This document shows, in pieces, positions 25,528 through 38,246 of a DNA stretch of 64,000 bases. The notes below the pieces were generated by a model. That model was given only the letters and a program-made list of their open reading frames with translations. It searched no databases and was not told where the DNA came from. The stretch comes from Paramecium sonneborni (taxonomy: Eukaryota; Ciliophora; Oligohymenophorea; Peniculida; Parameciidae). The stretch is from positions 624,358 through 688,357 of the forward strand of contig CAJJDN010000003.1 in NCBI GenBank assembly GCA_905182985.1. The letters are read 5' to 3'. The position numbers and the translations under genes were made by a program. Each line of letters starts with the position of its first letter. The stretch's first letter is position 1.

Positions 25528-26510
25528 ATGAATATAATCTCACATAAAACATATAATGATGTAAATATTGAAGAGTATGAATAAAATGGATGGAATTTCA
25601 TTTTCACTAAGGCTGGAATGTATAATACATCAGATTTGGATATGTTATAAGATGCATTGACTTTGTAAGGTATTCCAGACATTACAAATGGCAATAATTG
25701 TGGATTGATTTACAATAAGCAATGTAATTTTGGTTTTTTGGTGGATCCTAAAGATGCATTATATTTATGCAATTATTAAGCAAGAGAATCGAATTATGTT
25801 GATATTTAAAAGGAGTTGAAATCAAATAAATTAAACTATATATCTGTGATACCAGAACAAGCTTAACTTAAATATGCAAATATTTGGAATCAGAAATAAA
25901 ATGAAGATATAAAAGTATTAAATAAAATATCTGATACATTTTATTCATCTCCTTATAAGGGCACAATAGTAGATGGGGATCAAATAGGTTATTAATTTTA
26001 AAGATTCAAACAAATCACCGGAATTAAAGGAAAATCAATATTTGAGAAATAATTGAATGAGAATCTTATAAAAACAGAAGTAGAGTATTTAAATTAAGTT
26101 TTTAATACAAAATCATAAACATTCCATTGTGAATATACATAAGATGAGATACCATTAAATAATTTAACTTAAGTAAATTTAATGTTGTATAATAATTATA
26201 GGCGAATCCTATAAAATGGGCATCTCATATATCTTTGTTTGAAGATGAATTAGGTGATAATGGATTATCGAATTGTGAATATAGATTTAGAGTTATGGGA
26301 GATTGCTTTTTTGGATTGATTCGTAGTTACTTAAGAATTGATGATGTCTTAATAAGAATTCTTGATACAAGAATATATCATTAATTTGATTGGGATTATG
26401 TTTTAAGAGATTTTACACACAGAGAGGATTCTTGGGGTATAGATTCATTAATAAATTTAAGTTAATATCTAAAAGAATGGATTTAATTTTACTCCTTAAT
26501 GGTCAACTGA
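25528..26510 (+). CDS. TIP41: TIP41-like PP2A-phosphatase regulator
   Basis: Predicted 317 aa, one 29-nt intron at 26173-26201. The TIP41 core is plain: YSSPYKGT, then NPIKWASHISLFEDELGDNG, YRFRVMGDCFFGLIRSYLR, and IDDVLIRILDTRIYH. The family binds PP2A-type catalytic subunits directly and, in yeast, links them to TOR signalling through Tap42. The protein is a little longer than human TIPRL (272 aa) because of inserts before the conserved DEL block. It contains several in-frame TAA/TAG codons at non-conserved positions, which are read as Gln. Confidence 0.93.
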
Positions 26511-26631
26511 TCAGAACCAATCATTTATAATTTAAAATTCAGTTCCAATTTAATTACATATTAATGATAAAATATATTTTAAAGCTGCTTGACAGCTAAA
26601 TGTAAATATTATATAAATATTTTACAAATAA

Positions 26632-26948
26632 ATGTCTTAAAAGAAGTGTTTTTTTTACTAACCATTAATAAACGACAAAGGAGTTCATTGAAAAAGACTA
26701 AAAAATTACTAAAGGATTGATATATGGATTACTTTATGCATTAGTTGGATATGAAGTTGGATTGATTTTATTTAAATCTAAAAATTTTAAGAGGATTTAG
26801 AGCTGGCTCAGGTAGCAGTATGACATTTTATAGACTAGATATATTATTGAGTTTAAGAATATAGTTGATTTTTAAACTTTACAATTAAAAAATAAAAATA
26901 GAACAAAAGCTTATTTAATAACCAGATTTATAATTAAATACTTTTTGA
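26632..26948 (+). CDS. Possible Mic10-like inner-membrane protein
   Basis: Two adjacent frames together resemble Mic10, the small MICOS subunit that bends cristae: a hydrophobic hairpin KGLIYGLLYALVGYEVG then, one frame over, FRAGSGSSMTFYR, like the second glycine-rich membrane segment. I could not find a GT...AG intron that joins them; a one-base slip in the run at 26779-26793 would. The start is also unresolved. Treat as a candidate only; the gene could be broken or the sequence could contain a homopolymer error. Confidence 0.3.
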
Positions 26949-26977
26949 AATATTATCATTATAAATTGAATAAAAAA

Positions 26978-28261
26978 TCACAATTTTATTTCATCTGGTT
27001 TTTAATTGGTTCCTAATTTACTTGTACTTATGTTAGTTAATAATTCGACTAATACAACAATTAATAGATAAATGATTTAATTGGGAATCAATATACTAAA
27101 AATTAACATAACACTGGTAGCAAAAGATGTCATAATAGCTCTAATAGCAAAGGCTTCAATTTAATCAGGAAAGAGTGTTGTAGTAATAACCATAGTCATA
27201 TTAGAAACAAGACAATCAGAAGTTCCCCATAAAGCTCCAGATATAAAACATAAAGTATAGTTATCAGTATAATAACTAATAATGCTAACAATTAAAGCCA
27301 ATTCAACAATGATAGTACTAGTTGTAGCAATCATATAACGATTAACTCTATCTGATAAATATCCAGAACAAATTCCACTTATGAATTCAAAAACACCAAG
27401 AACAATAAATACATATGCTTACTTTTTAGCTATTTCATCTTAACTTTGATCTTCCGATTATGATGCAGCTATAAGTTTATACAAAAATCCTGTATAAAAT
27501 GCTACAATAGTTCCTCCAAAATAATAATATAATAACATTGGTCTCATCTTTCTTGAACTTATAATAATACAAATTCCTCGAAGTTTTTCTTTTACACTCT
27601 TCACTTCTTAAGCTTTCTCAAATTTTGATGGCAAAAATAAAAAACAACATCCACTTATACCACAAACAATTGTCATCACTAAAAAATATATCATAGGAGA
27701 TAGTTGTACTAAAACTAATCCCATTATATTTCCTACAATCTAAGAAGATTACATTAATGCCCAAAATATTCCAAAATACTTTCCTCTAGTTTCATTTGTA
27801 CTAATGCTTGTTATATACCATGGTTATGAAACCCATAAAGTACTAGCACATATACCATTTATTATTGCACAAAAATTAACAATTGTATACAATATACTTT
27901 TACTGCAAACTCCATCTTGTGTACCATGTTCTTTACATTAATAAACAATTATTCCACATGACATATATAGTGTATACCCAAAAGATGAAAAGAACATAAC
28001 CTATCCTTCTTAATACATTATATATACATATTTTGGATTAAATAATGCGCTAACATTAGGTGCAAATAAAGAGCTAATCCCAAAAGCTGCATATAATGAA
28101 AATAATGAAATCACTCCTAAATCATCATAATTTGCCTCTTTATAAAGAAACCCTATTAAATTAGCTGCTGAATTGAATGATGAAAACATGAAAAGGAAAA
28201 TCGTGCCAAGCATAGCAGCTTTCCAATAATTTGATTTACCATCCAATTATTTATACTACAT
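26978..28261 (-). CDS. UNC93-like major-facilitator transporter
   Basis: Predicted 427 aa with no intron. About eleven hydrophobic helices are spread over the full length. The N-terminal third (SSFNSAANLIGFLYKEA, YAAFGISSLFAP) matches the UNC93 branch of the major facilitator superfamily, and the central loop is basic (EKAQEVKSVKEKLRG). Animal UNC93 proteins regulate ion channels or traffic receptors; protist and plant members are uncharacterised transporters. Start is the ATG six codons before DGKSNYWKAAM; the frame opens there. Its stop is some 30 bp from the end of the Mic10-like candidate. Confidence 0.88.
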
Positions 28262-28804
28262 TAAAATTTAATAAAAAAATCAATTTCTTTTTCAATCTTC
28301 ATCTATTCCTAATCAATTCAAATATAAATACACTCTTATTCTGATTAATTGATTATCTATACATTTGAATCTTTAATTTAAAATAATTAAATGCAATATT
28401 TTCTAAAAAAATTAGAAATTATTACATATAATTGTATATCAAGTATTAAAACACATTTTAACTAATGATATTTATGATCATTTATCAGACAAAAATTTTT
28501 AATAATCAAATTTAAATCATATTTATTATTTTATATATTTAATTTTAAAGTGATTATTTGAGTTTCTTTTAACATATTTATTAAAAAAACACTATTTTAT
28601 TTAGCACTAAATATATCTTAAAAAAAGAAAAATAGATTATTTAATATCATTTAAATCAAATCTTTGAATTTTTTAGATTTAACTTATTTATTTTTATATA
28701 TAAATTAATGAAATACAAAGATTTTGTAATTACAAATTATCATCTATTAAAAACAAGATTTTGAAAAGTATTTTTAATAAAATTTAAATATAAAAAATTG
28801 AACT
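28262..28804. other. AT-rich spacer
   Basis: About 540 bases between two minus-strand genes, nearly all A/T, with no supported frame, repeat or RNA gene. It must include the promoter region of the transporter gene. Confidence 0.4.
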
Positions 28805-29671
28805 TCAATTTATATTAATTCCAGCTTAAACCAAACTATCTAAGAGTACTTAATGAAAATCCTCTAATTTAACTCTTCCATCTTTATCTTTATCAGCCAT
28901 AAACATCCAAGACTAAGCATCCTGTTGAGTTATTTAATATGGCATATTCAAATGTTGATAAGTTTCTTTAAGTAATGAATAAGCCTAAATAATAAATGAT
29001 TTTTACCTCATTTTCTGTTATGAAACCATTTTTTTAAAATTTATTAAAAATTCTCTCTGCTAACTCAAGTTTTTTTTAAGTTCTTGTATTATATTAAGAA
29101 TATTTGTTTTTTTCTGTTTCTAGTGGATACACAAAATTATTAGATAATTTACTTAAAGGTTATAAATTTGAGTTCGTAATACTCTAAATGGTTTGTTTAT
29201 TTGAATTTTATTTTTCAATATTTGTTTCTGGAATTGCTTTTAAAGAATAATTTCCAGTTTCTTATCTAATGTCTTTTGAAACTATAACTTCACTTTCTAT
29301 TTTGAATTCAATATTTTCAACCACATAACTTTGATATTAAACTTAAATAGGAGGATAGCCAAGTAGTTCTGATACTTTTTAACTATCTTCTTACTCTTGA
29401 GATAATAATTTTTTGGCATTATTTTCAACATCATCTTCTGTGATAGAATTATCTTAATTCAAATCCCAAATCTAAGCATATTGAAGTAGATCATCCTCAG
29501 TTAAAATAGGTTTAGGCAAATCTAATTTAGCATAGCAATCTTCTAACATTTTTTGTACTTAATATAATTAAGCAAAAACATACATGAATTAATACCAAGG
29601 TTACCATCTACCATATAATCTTTGAATAAATTTTATCCAATTTTAACTGCTGTCTATTGATCACAAAGCAT
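28805..29671 (-). CDS. EF-hand calcium-binding protein
   Basis: Predicted 272 aa, introns of 26 and 22 nt. Two EF-hand loops are clear: DLNQDNSITEDD (about residue 63) and DKDKDGRVKLED (about 243). Both have Asp, not Glu, at loop position 12, which in known EF-hands favours Mg2+ or weakens Ca2+ binding. Two more helix-loop-helix segments (around residues 20 and 205) look like hands that have lost ligands. The middle 100 residues are an S/T/N/Q-rich linker. The protein probably senses or buffers divalent ions; the partner is unknown. Confidence 0.85.
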
Positions 29672-29943
29672 TGTTATGATTAAAATAAATAATTTTATAT
29701 ATTTAATAAATGGATTGATTTGATAATTGAAGATTTGGGTTTGTGAAATATTTGTCTTAGAAAGTAATTAATTAGGATTTCTCTTAAATTTTGTAATGAA
29801 TAAGAAATATCGATTTATAAATTGAATTACATAAACTCATTTATGAATTTAAAGAATAATTCACAATTAATAATAAGTTAATGTTTTAGAAAAGAATAAA
29901 TTTCTAATTCTGATTAAGTTTTTCATATAAATTAAATTATTTT

Positions 29944-30911
29944 ATGGATTATTAAGAATTATATGAATTGCGCAAAAAAATTGTGGATTGGAAAAAGAAT
30001 CCAAAAGAAACAATTAATATCTTAAAATAATTAGAGTAAGCTTCACTTAATTTTGAAGCTGTAAATAAATCAAAGATATAAAAAACTATACATACTCTTA
30101 CAACAGTTGATGATAAAAGTGAACCTTTAGCTGCAACAATAAAAGTTCAAGCATCTATAATTCAAGATAAATTAAAAAAGTTATCTCAAAATAAATCAAT
30201 TGAAATTAGTAAGGTGGAGAAACAAAGTGAGAAGAACCAAGAAATCAAAATTTAAAAATAGAATAGTGTATAAACTATTTAAAGTAGTAAATCTTTACCT
30301 GATATTGATTTATTCTCAAATTATAAAGTTCCTTAGCCATCATATGTTGATCGTATAAAATATTTAACAGCAATTAGTAAATTATTTATTCTAAATATCT
30401 AAACATTTAAAAATCAAGATGATTTAAGCGATTCAGATTATTAAATAATAAAAGATTGTGTAGAAAAAATGGAAAAAGCAATTTATTATAAGAGATAAAC
30501 AGAGAACAGTTCAAGAAAAGCATATGAATAAGATATTAAAATTTTAGCGGGCTTTTTGAAGAAAGATAAGAATGGTTCATTAACATATAGAATTTTTACA
30601 TAGGTGTTTGATCCTATAGTTGCAGCATAATTAAAGTATTATAATAATAAATTAGAGCTGCTGATTGGGTTGATGATGAAACTAAATAAGAATAAAGTAG
30701 AATAATAAAAGAAAAAATGGAAGCAGAGTAAATAGGATTTTACAAAGATTTAAGTAAAAGAGAAATGGAAGGTGTTGAAGGTAAAATGTGTAAAGGATGT
30801 GGATAAAAAAAAGTATATTTAGTTGATGAAAAATAAACAAGAGCATCAGATGAACCAACTACTAAGTTTTTCGAATGTTATAATTGTGGAGATAAATTTA
30901 GAATATGTTGA
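29944..30911 (+). CDS. Transcription elongation factor TFIIS
   Basis: Predicted 315 aa, one 20-nt intron. The C-terminal zinc ribbon has CKGCGQKKVYLV and CYNCGDKFRIC, and between them QTRASDEPTT with the acidic Asp-Glu pair that TFIIS inserts into the polymerase active site to stimulate RNA cleavage. Domain II (helical, polymerase-binding) covers about residues 120-250; the N-terminal 110 residues are Lys/Gln-rich with only a weak LW-like helix. The intact DE pair predicts activity in rescuing backtracked RNA polymerase II. The stop lies 11 bp from the stop of the convergent next gene. Confidence 0.93.
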
Positions 30912-30922
30912 ATTCAATCATA

Positions 30923-31267
30923 TCATATTTAATAATAATAATCTATTACAAAAAAAGGATAAATTATATTCAAAATAAATTGCAATTATTCAAACATTTT
31001 TTTAAATTCTGCTTCTAATATTAAACTAATATTTTCTAAACAATTATATTTCTTCCAATTCTCTACTACTTCAATTTAATATAGGTTTTATTTAAAACTA
31101 ATTGAATATTTCTTTGCAGTTTTACTAATTAGATTATCAATCCAATTAGTTCTATCTTTATTATTCTAATTATCTTTAGTTTTTTTTTAAATTGATTTAA
31201 TTTTAGGTTCAATCTTTTCTAATAAAACTTTATGTTAAAAATCACCAATATTATTATGATAATTCAT
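30923..31267 (-). CDS. Small lysine-rich hypothetical protein
   Basis: One exon of 114 codons from ATG to TGA, with K/N/I/E-rich composition (KIEPKIKSIQKKTKDNQN) and a hydrophobic C-terminus. A Trp-containing helix (NWIDNLISKTAKKYSI) suggests a folded core. No family is recognised. Tight convergence with TFIIS fits a real gene, but the length is within chance for this code. Confidence 0.5.
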
Positions 31268-31322
31268 AAACTTTTATATAATTTAGATAATTACTGTTTC
31301 AATTAATATTTATATTAAATAA

Positions 31323-33246
31323 ATGCTAGATAGTACAACTAATCTTAAAAGCCCTTAATTTTAGAAATCAATTAAATCAAAATAAGAACTATAAAGTTTC
31401 TATCATTATTCAAAAATTATGAAATTAAAAGAGTTGACTTAAAAACCAAGTCAATTATCTATTAATTATAATTTAAGTTAACATAACTCTATAGGATTGC
31501 GATAAAGTGATCATATTAGCAATTTTGAGTTTTTTATTTAATAGAATTCTAGGCATAATTATCATAGACAAATAAGAGAGTAATATTAATATCATTCATA
31601 ATCAGCATTAACAAAAAATTAGACTGAAAAAATTAATTGGTAGAAGCATAAAGAAAATTAAAAAAAAATAGAATAAGCTATTAATAAATACAAATTCAAT
31701 CATTCTTTAGAAACTAATTAATAATCAATAACAAGAAGAAGAATTTAAAGATTATCTTCAGAAACTTCAACTTAATCAAAATTCTTTATTGAATCAAGAC
31801 CAACATCTAAATAAAGAACTTAACTCTAAAATTAGATTTTATTAGATTCAAAGTAAAAAAAATAATCAATCAAAGCTGCAAGTACTTAACATTAAAGTTA
31901 AATTGATTAATATGATTATGAAATATCTCCAAAAGATTAAAACTTAGAAAATTTAGTTAATAAAATCTTAGATAGTAAGTAGGAATAATAATCAGAGATG
32001 AATGAAGATTATGAATCAAATGTAGAAGAAGAATAAGAGTTTGAAGAATAAATAATTGAAAATTAAATTATTAATCAAATAGAAGGAAGATAAGAATAAA
32101 TTGAAAAATAATTAGATAATAATTTAAGAAGATAATTATAAAGAAATATAGTTAAATAGGACAATAAAAAAAATGAATAGGTATAACTCATAAATAAATA
32201 AACAAATCAAAAACTGCAATAAACAAAAAAAAAATTAAAAGCTTCAATATAATAATAACTTTTATATTAAAGCGATTAAATATAAACTGTAGCACCTATA
32301 TAGTAAAAGTAATAATCAGAAATCTAAACTATTCTTCCTCCCTAAAAAACAAATGATGATAAACAATTAAAAAATAATGATGAATACATAAAATAATTAA
32401 GAGAAGAACAAAATTTATATAAATTAAATTAATAAATATTATAAAAAGAAGAGGAGAAAAATTAATAAATTAAACTACTAGAAATACAGAAAATATAAGA
32501 GGAAATTGAAAGAAAAAAAAATAAAAAAGAAGATTTTGTATATTAATTTTAAGAAGATAATACAGAAGAATAATTTATTAAAAAATAATAGTAATTAAAA
32601 TTAGATAACATTGAATAACAAAAAAAAGAAGAAGAAAGATTGTTGAGAGAATAATAATAAAAAAGAGAAAAAGATGAATAATTAAATAAAGCTAAATAAT
32701 TAGAAGAAGAAAAATAAAAAGAAATTGAAGAGAATAAAAAAAAAGAATTAGCTTAACTTATTTAAAAATAAAAAAATGAAATTGAGAAATAAATTTAGGA
32801 AGAAATGGCTAAATAGCCTCCTAAATTAGAAAAGTAAAAAAGTGTCTTAATCATTCCTAAATAGGTTTTTTAAGAGAGAAAAAAATCTTAAGAAGAAATA
32901 GAAACTTCAAATAGATAAATAAAAAGAGAAATAGAAAGCAAGATATAAAAATAAAAAGAGGAAGAAGAAAAAGAAGAATTAGAATAATTAGATTTTGTTG
33001 AATACATGTTGAGATCAAAAAATGTTTATGATGTGAATTATGATGTAATTCTTGTTTATTTAGATATAGAAATTTAAACTTTATGAAGATAAATTGAAGA
33101 AAGTGAAAGAGCCCCCAAATAATTTGGAGGAAGATGAATTGAATATTTATAATTTCCTAAAAAATTGGAAATAAATAAATAAAAAAGGATAAATAAAAAT
33201 ACTGAGTCTATAAATCAAAGAAATTTAAGAATCCACTAAAACTTGA
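31323..33246 (+). CDS. Long Q/E/K-rich coiled-coil protein
   Basis: Predicted 632 aa with one 25-nt intron near the 3' end. The first 200 residues are Q/S/N/H-rich and probably disordered; residues 260-560 are a highly charged coiled coil (KEEEERLLREQQQK, EEEKQKEIEENKKKE). A less charged C-terminal segment has VYDVNYD and LYEDKLKKVKEPP. More than one residue in six is Gln, most written TAA/TAG. Such proteins in ciliates are often cytoskeletal or basal-body components, but no specific match is seen. Confidence 0.7.
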
Positions 33247-33329
33247 TTTATTGCTATTTTGAAATCAATGAAAGGTTTCATTACTTTTTTTACACTATTA
33301 ATAATATAAAAAGTATTTAAAAATTAATT

Positions 33330-34358
33330 ATGACATCAATTACATAAGAATATTCTTTAAATGAATTTCAATCATCTAATTTTCACAAAGTATACAGATA
33401 AATTTTATAGTGTAGCTTATAATAACAGTATTCTATGATAACGATGATTATAAAAAAAGATTAGAGGATTTATTAAAAATATTACCTCTAGATGTTGAAA
33501 AGTATGCTTTATCATATTGTAATGACGAATAAATAGCAAGAAATCATAATGTAAATCAATAATAAAATTTAGATTTAATAATTACCTTCTGTTTTAATTT
33601 CATCATATCCATAATTAATAAATGATTAAATATTCAGTCTGGAACCTGCATAAATTATACTAAAATTAGAAGATATATTTGAACAATTTGAAACTTAATT
33701 CAGAAATCAATAATAAAACTATTTTTAAAAGATTGAATCTATGATTTAAGAAAATCCAATAATGCTATTTATTGTAGGAACTCCTGAAAAACCAATGTGT
33801 AGATTTACATCAAAGCTTATTTAGAAATTATAGCCTTTTGGTATTCAATTTGGATTTTATGATATTGAAATTGATAAACTTATGGTTAATTATTTAAAAC
33901 TATACTCAAAATGGCAAACTTTTCCTTAAGTTTTTGTGAATGGTAAACTAATAGGAGGAGCTGATGTATTTTTTTATTATTTAAAAGTAAGGCAACAGTA
34001 GAATTAATTGAGTAAAAGAAATTTGCGGAATTAATACCAAAAGATGCTTTTATGACGAAAACTTCAAAATTAGAATAAATTTAATTAATTTCAAAATACA
34101 TCATTTTAATAGATGGGCAACCTGATTAAAATTGTGAAATTGCCAGAATCTTAACAGAAAAGAAAATTCCTTATCAATTTTACAACATTGGAATGGATTA
34201 AGAGGTTAGATCAGAAGTTCTCAATTTTCTCTCTAGTTATATTGAAACATCTCATAATTTAGAACCTCTACTATTATATAAAGTAATTATATTTAATTTA
34301 TTAGAATACAATATATAATGAAATAACTTTAAAAAAAGAATTGAGTATTTTATAATGA
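33330..34358 (+). CDS. PICOT/Grx3-like thioredoxin-glutaredoxin protein
   Basis: Predicted 310 aa with four introns (26, 22, 26, 22 nt). Order: a divergent thioredoxin-like domain (VFYDNDDYKKRLEDLL), a monothiol glutaredoxin domain (IMLFIVGTPEKPMCRFTSKL to TFPQVFVNGKLIGGAD), and a second, worn glutaredoxin-like domain (ILIDGQPDQNCEIARIL). This is the Trx-Grx(n) architecture of Grx3/PICOT, which carries Fe-S clusters in the cytosol. The usual active site CGFS is CRFT in the first and CEIA in the second domain, while the TxPxVFxxGxxIGG glutathione-binding motif is kept in the first. Cluster binding may therefore be altered. Confidence 0.85.
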
Positions 34359-34484
34359 AAATGATAGCATATATTAATTATTATTTTATTTATTCAAGAT
34401 ATAATTTTAAAATATTTAATATTCTATTTTTATTATTCTTAACCTGAATAAACAAACACATAAAAATTATATTTATTAAAACAA

Positions 34485-35515
34485 TCATCTTCTAATGATT
34501 TTAGGTAAATAAATCTTTGATGGTGAGTAGATTCTCTCATGTTTACTTAATTTCCGATTTAGCGATTTAGCTCTTACAAAAACATCTAGCTTTTTTAACT
34601 ATTTTGGATTTTTTTCTAAAAGTTTTGTACAATCTAAAATAGATTTCAACAAAATAGCTCCTCTATTTTTATTTTTAGAATCTTCATTGAATTAAGTACT
34701 TACAATTTTACTATTATTAGAAAATTCATCTATTTCTTTAATCTTTTCCATAGCTTTTCTTATTCCATCAGAAAAATCTAATATTGGATAATTTGAAAAT
34801 TTAGATTTTTATAATATTGGAGTTTACAACTATCTTAAAATTGTATTTTCATTTAATTCTTTATAAACCTAATTTCTTAAAGGAGTTTTTTGAGATGAAT
34901 TTTTGCGATGATTGCTATTGGTTTCAGATTTTATTTATTCATCATTACCTAAAGGTAGAATTTTGATATATGAATAATGTTAAGTTTTTTATCTGTTCAA
35001 ATATTTATATTGATTTTAAGATTTAGATGCGGCATCAGGCAAGGTTTTACATTATTAAATTATGTCAATTCTAGTAGTTTCATATTTTTCTATGAGTCTA
35101 CTTAATTTTCTCATATCTCTTTTAGGTTATTCTAAAGTAGGACTTATTAAAGGTTATTCATTTAAATTAGTAAATTACAATTAATTTCTTTTTGGAGCAA
35201 TAGACAAGAAATCCATACTAACATTTAAAATATCAAATACTTTTATGTATTTTATTCTTTTTTTGAGTAAAGGTTGAGCCTTTTTAATTTTTCATGTTAA
35301 GTTATAAATTTAGGAATGTATTTAACAGGTAATTTGATATTGATTTTTTGTTCTTCAATTTATTTAATAATTTATCCACCGCATTCTAAACATTCGCAAC
35401 TTTTATTTCTAACTAAAATTGGTACTGAAGTTATATCAAACTTTTTATTTAATGTGAACTATTTCTTTAATTCTCTATTATCCTTTAATAAATTTTTCAA
35501 ATGAATTGTTTACAT
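34485..35515 (-). CDS. Unknown protein with CxxC pair
   Basis: Predicted 335 aa; one 23-nt intron (35218-35240) joins a 92-codon first exon to the rest in frame. Exon 1 has a CECLECGG motif, possibly half of a zinc site or a redox pair. The remainder is basic and S/N/K/Q-rich with helical segments (KRDMRKLSRLIEKYE, GIRKAMEKIKEIDEF). No known domain is recognised. The open frame across the intron and the consistent composition support a real gene. Confidence 0.6.
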
Positions 35516-35668
35516 TAGGTAAAATATAATTATATACAAAGAGATTTAATTTTGCTAAAAATAAGTTTGCTAGAATTTTAGTTTATTTTTATTGAAAATA
35601 TAATATTAATATTGAAATTTAATATATGATTTTAGAACATTCTGAATAACAATAAATAATAAATAAAT

Positions 35669-37072
35669 TCATTGTTATTAAGCTTATTGAATAATTTTTT
35701 GTTGAGGTTGTTAGTGTAATGGACTTGACCCTTAATCTTAAGTTTGTGCTTTTTATAAGTCTTCTTCTATTTCTCTTTTTAAACGAGCTTCTTTATTCAA
35801 TTACAATCTTTTTCCATTATCTCCTAAACAAACTGAATTCAGTTTTTCATTAGAATAGCAACAATCATATCCCCAACCAAGAACATCACTCCACCAACTA
35901 CCCCAAACACTTGTATGATCACCATAAAATTAATCTTCTTAATATTTGCTTTTAGTTAAATCTTTTTTCTTTGATGGATTTTTAGGTAATCCATCTTCTT
36001 CATACTCAACATATTTTTCAGTTTATCCTAATAACAAATCCAATTGTGGATCAAAGTGATCTTCTCCACCATATCTATCAATTAAACTTTCCGCTCTTCC
36101 AATCTTTTATTCTTCCTTTTTTGCTTTAATTTATTTATACTATTTTAATTAATATGAATATCATACTGTTTTCTCTGTTAAAGTTGGTAATGATACTGTA
36201 TTTAGATTTAAATTATGCTATTCAGCATATTACCATGCAAATCTTTCTTATTCATACATTTATAGAGTTTCCCCTGTCAATCTAATTTAATTTAATCCTT
36301 TAAAAACTTATTTCTCAGGAGGTAAATGAGGATTTGGATTTTCTCTTAAAGATCTAGATTTTGGATCAAAATATGCTGAATTGACATCTAAATTCAACAA
36401 ATAATTAGCTCTATCTTCTCTGATACGTAAATTTCTCGTCATAGTCTTAGTTCTTGGATCTCTAGTTGTCATTTAAGTTTAATGTTCACCAGTTCCATTA
36501 TCTTTAAATTCATCATCTAAATTGCCAGACTCTGTTTATTAACCTTCTTAGAGTCTAGCTTCTTTTCTTTTTTCTTCAAGAATCTCATATTCTTCTATTT
36601 ATGATTTATAAGTTTCTGGATCATAGCCATTCCATCTATCTCTTTTTGCATCATAATTTAAACCAGCAACATTTGTTACAATGTCGTCTGATTAAATATC
36701 TTTACCAGTATATTTTGCTCCTATGGTTCTGGGTCTCTCACAACAATCTTTACTTTAATGCGTTGTGGACCCACAATTAGTACAAGCTCCTTTTTTAAAT
36801 TTAAAATTTGTAGCTCCCTATTATTATATGATTTTTTAATATACTTTTGATCCTCTCTGATACCAATTATCAAATGTACTAGTATTCTATTATTTTCTTA
36901 TTCTTTAATGTTTTAATGATGGAGTACTTTCCTTTAAATACCCTAATAATCACTATATTATTATACATGGTGCATTTATAATATATTAAGGCATATGAGG
37001 ATTGATTTCTCTTCCATCTTCGTCATTTGTTATTTACATTAAGTCTTCTCGACCTTTTTTATTAAATGACAT
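35669..37072 (-). CDS. SLU7: Pre-mRNA splicing factor Slu7
   Basis: Predicted 450 aa, two introns of 24 and 27 nt. Conserved blocks: NPHMPQYIINAPWYL, the CCHC knuckle [14 protein letters not shown] followed by [57 protein letters not shown], and near the C-terminus [16 protein letters not shown]. Slu7 acts in the second catalytic step of splicing, helping 3' splice-site choice, and binds Prp18. In a genome of 20-30-nt introns its work on very short branch-site to acceptor distances is of interest. The tail is Q-rich. Confidence 0.95.
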
Positions 37073-37185
37073 AGTAGAAGCAATTAATTATAATATTCAT
37101 CAAAAACTCATAATAAAAATAGTTTTGAAATAATTTATATCTTATTGATTAAATAAAGTGTTATTTATAACTTAGTAAAATGAAA

Positions 37186-38163
37186 TCAATATATTTTAAT
37201 AATGAACGGATAACTAAAATGAACATTTGAATTTTTAACTTTAACTATTAAAACATTCTTTATGATCTATTCTTGTTTACTTTTAATATAGATTGTAACT
37301 AAAAATTAAGAATTACCCTATACGGATAATGCAGGAGGATTTATTAGTATTTCATTATCATTTTTGTTAAGAAATTCCATTTCAAGTGGTAATCCAATCA
37401 AACTATTATTCTTAAATGGAATCTTACAATCTAATTTCTTACCTAATTTAAAAGCCATTTAAATTACAGGTAAATTATAAGTTGCTAATTTATTGATTGA
37501 AATATACAATTCATTAATGTTTTAGGACATTCAATAGAGGGTAGTATAATTTAACTTTAAATTTAAGTATTTATTTATCCTTATATTTTCTAATGATTAG
37601 AATAAGATGCTGTTATAATAATGGTACCAAAAAGTCCTTTTTATTCTTTAATATTTGGAACTTTTAAAGCAACTTTCATAGAAAACTACTTTTATCCTGG
37701 ACAAGCTAACATAAAACGATCATTGTAATCATATCCATTAAGTTTTCTGGCTGAATAAACATACTCATCTAAATCATCAAATTCTGTATTATGACATATT
37801 ATTTATATGCCAATTATAACTGTCTCATTAGAAAGATTTTAAAATTATATGTCATCTTCACATATATTTCCTGGTATTACCATGCCAAAATTAATAATTT
37901 GTTTATTTACATTTAAGACATCTTTTATATCTCCTATCATCTATTTATACATTTATAAAATATTTTACTTTTTTTTAACGTCTAGACTAATTGTCTGAAG
38001 TCATTTTTTATATGAATTATTATTTTTACAATCTGAATAATTCTTGAGAGTTCTCTTTATCTGGAGAAGATGTTGCTTATTTTTGTGATTTATCAATAAT
38101 TTCATCTTAAGGAATGGATTGTTATTCATTTAATTTATTTGGGCTTTCCGTTAACTAACTCAT
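37186..38163 (-). CDS. ASH/MSP-like beta-sandwich protein
   Basis: Predicted 308 aa after introns of 28 and 23 nt. An N-terminal K/Q/S-rich tail of about 80 aa is followed by two beta-rich units with the pattern of ASH/MSP (immunoglobulin-like) domains: VNKQIINFGMVIPGNICEDD with ETVIIGIQI, and LDCKIPFKNNSLIGLPLEME with INPPALSVQGNSQFLVTI. Such domains occur in centrosomal and ciliary proteins (CEP192, SPD-2, hydin) and in VAP proteins. A ciliary or basal-body role is plausible in a ciliate but is inferred. Confidence 0.55.
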
Positions 38164-38246
38164 TTCTTGAACGATTTTTATTTTTTTAACTTTTTATTAA
38201 ATGTTTTCAGTTAAATATAATTTATATTAAAATCATATAATTTATA

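Noticed and set aside
35316..35504. 62-codon plus-strand frame
   Set aside because: Antisense to the first exon of the minus-strand gene 34485-35515, which has a better-supported frame and intron.
37480..37560. Frameshift in the ASH/MSP-like gene
   Set aside because: A 23-nt GT...AG intron at this place restores the frame and the exon sum is divisible by three.
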